NCBI GenBank assembly: GCA_905198745.1
Contig: CAJKDU010000066.1
Span: 1 to 8,823, forward strand
Direction: 5' to 3'
Source of the DNA: an uncultured Prevotella sp.
GTDB lineage: Bacteria > Bacteroidota > Bacteroidia > Bacteroidales > Bacteroidaceae
Length of the DNA: 8,823 nucleotides
Shown here: piece by piece, positions 5,331-8,823 of the stretch
Position numbering within the stretch: the stretch's first letter is position 1
Layout: every line of letters starts with the position of its first letter
Made by a program: the position numbers and the translations under genes
The notes under the pieces: generated by a model
What the model was told of the DNA's origin: nothing
The model's input: the letters and a program-made list of their open reading frames with translations, nothing else
Databases searched by the model: none

Positions 5331-6536
5331 TTATTTGCCAAACTCGCTTGCCAAACCGCCTTCGCTTGTTTCCTTGTAGAGGGAGGGAAGGTCGTGGCCG
5401 GTGCGTTTCATCACCTGCACCACCTTGTCGAACGACACGCGATGGTTGCCGTCGCTGTAGGCGGCATACAGGTTTGCGTCGAGAGCACGGGTGGCTGCAA
5501 AAGCGTTACGCTCAATACATGGAATCTGTACCAGTCCGCACACCGGGTCGCAAGTCATGCCGAGATGATGTTCAAGTCCCATTTCGGCAGCATATTCTAT
5601 CTGCGACGGACTGCCGCCAAACAATTGGCAAACCGCTGCCGAAGCCATGGCGCAAGCCACGCCAACCTCACCTTGGCATCCCACATCGGCACCCGATATG
5701 GAGGCGTTCTCCTTCACTATGTTGCCCACCAATCCGGCTGTGGCTATGGCATGGAGAATCTTTGTGTCGCTGAAGTCGTGGCCTTGTTGGCAATGGTAGA
5801 GCACTGCCGGCAACACGCCACACGCGCCACAGGTGGGAGCCGTGACGATGGTGCCGCCTGAGGCATTCTCTTCGCTTACGGCGAGGGCGTAGGCATAGAC
5901 CATGCCGCGGGTGGCAAGTTCGCGCTTGTAGCCCGATGCCTTGACGTAGTAGGTGGGAGCCTTTCGCATTAAGTTGAGCGGTCCGGGCAGTCTGCCCTCG
6001 TGGTTGATGCCACGCATCACAGCTTCCTTCATGCTTGTCCATACGGTCATGAGGTAGTCCCAGATGTCCTTGTCCTCACACATCTGCACGTATTCCCAGT
6101 AGTTGCGCCCGTTGTTATAACACCAATTCATGATTTCCGTCATGGTGCTCATGTCATATACGGGTTTGCTGTCGAACATGTCGTTTGGCTTGCCTTCCGA
6201 CAGGGCACCTCCTCCAATGCTGTATACGGTCCATTCGTCTATGATTTGTCCGTCTATATCCTTGGCGGCGAACTTCATGCCGTTGGGATGGAAGGGGAGA
6301 AAAACGGTGGGCTTCCACACGATGTTCACGTGGGCCTTGCTGGCCAAAACATCGGTGATGGCCTGGTCCGTCATGTGTCCGCGACCGGTTGCCGCCAAAC
6401 TGCCGTAGAGCGTCACCTCGTATTCTGCCGCTTCGGGATGGCGTGCAAGATAAATCTGTGCTGCCTTTTGCGGTCCCATGGTGTGGCTGCTTGAGGGGCC
6501 TTTGCCGATTCTGTAGAGTTCCTTGAGTGATTTCAT
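5331..6536 (-). CDS. sdaA: L-serine ammonia-lyase (iron-sulfur serine dehydratase)
   Basis: Encodes 401 residues, a single-chain enzyme converting L-serine to pyruvate and ammonia with a [4Fe-4S] cluster in the cytoplasm. The N-terminal beta domain opens with IGKGPSSSHTMGP (10-22) and has YGSLAATGRGH (44-54). The alpha domain has APTCGACGVLP (Cys236, Cys239), GADVGCQGEVG (Cys287) and GMTCDPVCGLVQIPCIERN (Cys329, Cys333, Cys340). By family knowledge, Cys287, Cys329 and Cys340 correspond to cluster ligands. The C-terminus, SEGGLASEFGK, has no Cys, unlike the Legionella-type tail whose terminal Cys caps the cluster. It follows the DUF4250 gene by 10 nt and probably shares its promoter. The start is fixed by the conserved MKSLKELYRIG beginning. 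No Shine-Dalgarno is visible. Confidence 0.96.
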   Translation of the reverse strand: MKSLKELYRIGKGPSSSHTMGPQKAAQIYLARHPEAAEYEVTLYGSLAATGRGHMTDQAITDVLASKAHVNIVWKPTVFLPFHPNGMKFAAKDIDGQIIDEWTVYSIGGGALSEGKPNDMFDSKPVYDMSTMTEIMNWCYNNGRNYWEYVQMCEDKDIWDYLMTVWTSMKEAVMRGINHEGRLPGPLNLMRKAPTYYVKASGYKRELATRGMVYAYALAVSEENASGGTIVTAPTCGACGVLPAVLYHCQQGHDFSDTKILHAIATAGLVGNIVKENASISGADVGCQGEVGVACAMASAAVCQLFGGSPSQIEYAAEMGLEHHLGMTCDPVCGLVQIPCIERNAFAATRALDANLYAAYSDGNHRVSFDKVVQVMKRTGHDLPSLYKETSEGGLASEFGK

Positions 6537-6546
6537 CTGTGTAGGG

Positions 6547-6726
6547 TTACCAGAACTTGTTTTGTTCCTTGTTGTATTCGAAACCTGCTGCAGCCAGTTT
6601 GTCTTCCAGTGCCTGGCGATCCACGTTCATGTCGTCGCAGAGTTCGTCGAGCGAAGAGTAGTTGTCGCGCAGCAGCATGTTGACAGCCGAGAAAAGTATC
6701 ATCGGGTCTTCGGGTAATTTTTCCAT
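6547..6726 (-). CDS. DUF4250 family small protein
   Basis: Encodes 59 residues, starting MEKLPEDPMILFSAVNMLLR and ending in NKEQNKFW. The pattern (LPxDPxxLxSxxNMxLRD, SLDELCDDM, LxxKLxxxGFEYN) matches my recollection of DUF4250, short bacterial proteins of unknown function. The middle segment, YSSLDELCDDMNVDRQALEDKLAAAGF (about 23-49), looks like a helix-turn-helix pair, so nucleic-acid binding is possible but unproven. It has its own TAATTTTG promoter upstream and lies 10 nt before sdaA, so it is likely the first gene of a two-gene operon. It is intact with no signal peptide. Confidence 0.85.
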   Translation of the reverse strand: MEKLPEDPMILFSAVNMLLRDNYSSLDELCDDMNVDRQALEDKLAAAGFEYNKEQNKFW

Positions 6727-6762
6727 GTGTCGCTGTTTATGTTGTTATCTCTTAATTAGCGG

Positions 6763-6770
6763 CAAAATTA
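6763..6770 (-). promoter_or_regulatory. -7 box of the DUF4250-sdaA operon
   Basis: On the minus strand TAATTTTG matches the Bacteroidota -7 consensus exactly, 36 nt upstream of the DUF4250 start, which gives a predicted leader of about 33 nt. No TTG is found at the -33 position, so the upstream element is weak. Confidence 0.65.
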
Positions 6771-6863
6771 CGAAAAATAATCGGAAAAGCGATTTGTCGG
6801 CAGTGAAATGTTCCTCCTTTTTACTTTCTTTCAACCCCGTTGGCTTCATGGCTGCCTATGGTT

Positions 6864-7568
6864 TCATTCGAGTGCATATTCCATGGTGTTCACCACACGG
6901 ACGCGTTTGATGTAGGGAGTGTTGCTGTCGCGGTCTTCTATGGAGAACTGTCCCTGCTGCGCGCTCCTCAAGTCGCCCAGTCGGCAACCGGCGTCATCGG
7001 CAAATTTCTGTGCGGTGGCCCGTGCGTTGCGGATGGCTTCTTCCACCATTTCGGGTTTGATTCGGTTGAGCGCAGTAAAGTCGTAGCGGGCAGAATTGTT
7101 GTATTCCTCGCTGACGATGGCTATGCCCTGTTTCATCAGTTCGGCCTGCCGGCGCATGAGTTGCCTCACCTTGTCCACGTAGGCAGAGGTGACGGTGATG
7201 ACGCTCTTGGCCTTGTAGCGGTAGTTCATGATTTCGTTGCCATAGTTGTCTGCCTGGCGGTCGACAATCTCGGCGGGGTTTACGCTGATTTCACTGTCCT
7301 TGATGCCGGCCGACTTGAGGAAGTGCACCACCTTTCGGTTTTTCAGTTCAAGCAAGTTGTACATCTCTTCAGGGTCGTTGCCTATCTCCTTGTAGGTGAG
7401 CGACCACGTCACTTTGTCGGCCTTCACTTCTCGTTCGCAAAGTCCTTTGACGGCTACTTTCCGGTCGCGGTCCTTGAAAGTCACGATGCCACTGCGCAGC
7501 GACAATCCCATGAGGATGAGTCCGGCGGCGATGATAGTGGCAGAAAGCAATTTCTCGTTCAGTTTCAT
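6864..7568 (-). CDS. SIMPL domain (DUF541) membrane-anchored protein
   Basis: Encodes 234 residues. Residues 7-26 (LLSATIIAAGLILMGLSLRS) form a single N-terminal helix without a clear cleavage site, so the protein is probably anchored in the inner membrane with its bulk in the periplasm. The remainder, from VAVKGLCEREVKADKVTWSLTY (38-59), has the opening of the SIMPL/DUF541 domain. The later segment EEAIRNARATAQKFADDAGCRLGDL (about 177-201) is the other conserved block of the family, and the end is IKRVRVVNTMEYALE. SIMPL proteins include mammalian IRAK1BP1, E. coli YggE and Brucella BP26; YggE is linked to oxidative stress, but the molecular role is not settled. It is divergent from the transporter gene. 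No strong terminator follows its stop, so read-through into the DUF4250-sdaA operon 137 nt away is possible. Confidence 0.9.
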   Translation of the reverse strand: MKLNEKLLSATIIAAGLILMGLSLRSGIVTFKDRDRKVAVKGLCEREVKADKVTWSLTYKEIGNDPEEMYNLLELKNRKVVHFLKSAGIKDSEISVNPAEIVDRQADNYGNEIMNYRYKAKSVITVTSAYVDKVRQLMRRQAELMKQGIAIVSEEYNNSARYDFTALNRIKPEMVEEAIRNARATAQKFADDAGCRLGDLRSAQQGQFSIEDRDSNTPYIKRVRVVNTMEYALE

Positions 7569-7600
7569 AGTTCTGTTGTTTTAGGGGTTATTGAGCGCGG

Positions 7601-7631
7601 TAAAGTTAGTGCAAAAATCAATAGTCGTCAA
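7601..7631 (-). promoter_or_regulatory. Promoter of the SIMPL gene
   Basis: On the minus strand TTG (7631-7629), a 20-bp spacer and TAACTTTA (7608-7601) match the Bacteroidota pattern with one mismatch in the final base of the -7 box. The predicted leader is about 29 nt. Confidence 0.65.
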
Positions 7632-7692
7632 GTGTTTGACCGAAAAATTTCCTTTGGCCGATTCTTTTTGTGGCTGATTGTGGCAGTAAGGG

Positions 7693-7723
7693 TTGGCTGA
7701 ACGGGTAAAACGCCGTAACTTTG
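7693..7723 (+). promoter_or_regulatory. Promoter of the DMT transporter gene
   Basis: TTG (7693-7695), a 20-bp spacer and TAACTTTG (7716-7723) match both consensus elements. The predicted transcription start near 7727 leaves a leader of about 17 nt before ATG 7744. Its presence argues against translation starting at the in-frame TTG at 7693, which is part of the -33 element. Confidence 0.8.
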
Positions 7724-7743
7724 CAGCCAAAAAGAATAAGGAA

Positions 7744-8670
7744 ATGATAAAGAGCGACAACCATGTGAGTGTTTTCCAGCGGCCTGTATGGGTCGTCCTG
7801 TTGGCTTTGACGGCAGCCGTGGCCTGGGGATGGGCCTATCCGCTCATCAAACTTGGCATGAGCGAGTTGGGCATTCTTCCCTCCATGACGGGTGGAAAGA
7901 TGTTCTTTGCGGGCATTCGTTTCTGCGTGTCCGGACTGATTATTCTGCTTGTTGCCCAGCGTGGCCACCGCTCGTTTAAGGTTGTCGCGCCGAAAGACTG
8001 GGGCTTCATTCTCCTCTTTTCGCTCTTCAACACCACGCTCCATTATGCCTTTTTCTATTTTGGTCTGTCGCATAGCGAGGGTGCTCGAGCTGCCATACTC
8101 AACTCGATGAGTGTGTTCACGGTGGTCATTCTTGCCTGTGTGTTTTTCAAGACAGACCGCATGACCAAGCGCAAGATAACGGGATGTCTGCTCGGATTTG
8201 TCGGCATCCTCGCCTTAAACCTTGGCGGCAAGGAGAGTGGCCGCTTCACCTGGCTGGGCGACGGCATGATTATTCTCAACGCACTTTGCGGAGCCACCGC
8301 ATCGCTCATGACGAGAGGCTTGTCGCGACGGGTCGACGTGTTTGTCGGCACAGGCTATGCGCTGGCCATTGGTGGTGCGTTGCTGGTGGTGCCGGGATGG
8401 CTGATGGGTGGCACGCTGCCGCGTGTCACTCCTTGGGGCTTGGTCATCTTGCTGCTGCTCATAGCCATTTCGTCGCTCGGATTTTCACTCTACAACAAGT
8501 TGCTCTCTTGCAATCCGGTAGGCAAAGTGGCCATTTTCAATTCGCTTATTCCTGTTGTGGGTGCCATCACCTCATGTATGTGTCTGGGTGAGACTTTCTA
8601 TTGGAAATATGTGTTGGCTGGAGTTCTTGCCACGGCGGGTATCTATGTCATCAACCGAGGCAAGAAGTAA
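7744..8670 (+). CDS. DMT superfamily (EamA-type) transporter
   Basis: Encodes 308 residues from ATG 7744. It has about ten hydrophobic segments arranged as two halves (about 15-158 and 172-303), the duplicated EamA/RhaT-like organisation of drug/metabolite exporters. The first half starts VWVVLLALTAAVAWGWAYPLIKLG and contains HYAFFYFGLSHSEGARAAILNS, the usual EamA segment before the fourth helix. The second half has LGFSLYNKLLSCNPVGKVAIFNSLIPV, its counterpart. The protein should sit in the inner membrane and probably exports amino acids, metabolites or drugs; the substrate cannot be read from sequence. The open frame extends upstream to a TTG at 7693, but the promoter lies inside that extension. 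AAGGAA touches the ATG and is too close for a normal ribosome-binding site. Confidence 0.92.
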   Translation: MIKSDNHVSVFQRPVWVVLLALTAAVAWGWAYPLIKLGMSELGILPSMTGGKMFFAGIRFCVSGLIILLVAQRGHRSFKVVAPKDWGFILLFSLFNTTLHYAFFYFGLSHSEGARAAILNSMSVFTVVILACVFFKTDRMTKRKITGCLLGFVGILALNLGGKESGRFTWLGDGMIILNALCGATASLMTRGLSRRVDVFVGTGYALAIGGALLVVPGWLMGGTLPRVTPWGLVILLLLIAISSLGFSLYNKLLSCNPVGKVAIFNSLIPVVGAITSCMCLGETFYWKYVLAGVLATAGIYVINRGKK

Positions 8671-8750
8671 AAAGAGGTTTTCGTGTAGGCTGCTTTTTAT
8701 AGCTTTCCGATTGGGTGGAATTGTGTCTGCCCATCTTTTTCCGCAAGTCA
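8671..8750. other. Intergenic spacer after the DMT gene
   Basis: I see no gene here. AAAAAG (8669-8674) and CTTTTT (8693-8698) could form a weak A/T-only stem, too poor to call a terminator. AAGTC (8745-8749) forms an inverted pair with GACTT (8753-8757) at the edge of the tandem array, which looks like a degenerate half copy of the repeat. Confidence 0.4.
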
Positions 8751-8823
8751 GCGACTTACGTGTGCTAAGTGTGCGACTTACGTGTGCTAAGTGTGCGACT
8801 TACGTGTGCTAAGTGTGCGACTT
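8751..8823. repeat. 22-bp tandem repeat array, runs off the window
   Basis: Three identical 22-bp units (8751-8772, 8773-8794, 8795-8816) and the first seven bases of a fourth (8817-8823) lie head to tail without spacers. Each starts GCGACTTACG and ends CTAAGTGT. Within a unit ACTTA and TAAGT form an inverted pair 7 nt apart; across unit borders AAGT and ACTT form another. The unit is not a multiple of three, so it is not a coding repeat. Copy number is unknown because the array continues beyond the window. Confidence 0.9.

Noticed and set aside
6840..7700. Plus-strand open frame of 286 codons opposite the SIMPL gene
   Set aside because: The translation is low-complexity Val/His/Phe-rich with no recognisable motif, while the opposite strand encodes a clear SIMPL protein with promoter and membrane anchor.
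7693..7743. Upstream TTG start for the DMT transporter, adding 17 residues
   Set aside because: The TTG is the -33 element of a good promoter and the -7 box lies inside the extension, so this region is probably upstream of the transcript.
7618..8073. Minus-strand open frame of 151 codons overlapping the DMT gene start
   Set aside because: It covers the divergent promoter region and the first third of the transporter gene, and its charged sequence matches no family.
8751..8823. CRISPR array
   Set aside because: The repeats are contiguous without spacers and only 22 bp long, so this is a simple tandem repeat.
1..8823. Defence, toxin-antitoxin, prophage or integrative-element system
   Set aside because: No nuclease, helicase, methyltransferase, recombinase, transposase or toxin motif is visible in any credible gene; composition is even and the genes are mostly housekeeping.

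Overview
The window looks like a chromosomal segment of a Bacteroidota bacterium, most likely Prevotella or a close relative in the Prevotellaceae. This is inferred from several signs. Five intergenic regions carry the Bacteroidota sigma factor box TAnnTTTG or a one-mismatch version of it, in most cases with a TTG about 19-20 bp upstream. The genes lack clear Shine-Dalgarno sequences. The glycogen branching enzyme is of the eukaryote-like kind, ribosomal protein S16 has a long Ala/Lys/Glu-rich tail, and a DUF4923 secreted protein is present. Base composition is near 50% GC and even across the genes; nothing marks a prophage, integrative element or transposase.

Layout, left to right. (1) 1-1617, plus strand: the 3' end of a branching enzyme gene (glgB-like), then after 4 nt a five-helix membrane protein of unknown function. 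(2) 1618-2023: about 400 bp without a gene, with a cluster of palindromes and three GTGATAGAT direct repeats, then a long leftward terminator. (3) 2024-3768, minus strand: a family 2 glycosyltransferase whose stop overlaps the start of a secreted SGNH/GDSL hydrolase. (4) 3892-5185, plus strand: a secreted DUF4923 protein, then rpsP with its own promoter. (5) 5186-5330: two terminator-like hairpins between convergent rpsP and sdaA. (6) 5331-6726, minus strand: a 59-residue DUF4250 protein followed after 10 nt by the iron-sulfur L-serine ammonia-lyase. (7) 6864-7568, minus strand: a membrane-anchored SIMPL-domain (DUF541) protein, divergent from (8) 7744-8670, a DMT/EamA-family transporter. (9) 8671-8823: non-coding, ending in a 22-bp tandem repeat that runs off the window.

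The genes are mostly housekeeping: glycogen synthesis, translation, serine catabolism and small-molecule transport. The glycosyltransferase-SGNH pair is the most plausible functional unit of unknown purpose, perhaps making and trimming or de-acylating a surface glycan. I see no convincing undescribed multi-gene system. The items most worth a second look are non-coding: the two intergenic repeat elements, the almost leaderless glycosyltransferase promoter, the hairpin at the predicted 5' end of the rpsP mRNA, and the long hairpin just after the sdaA stop codon.
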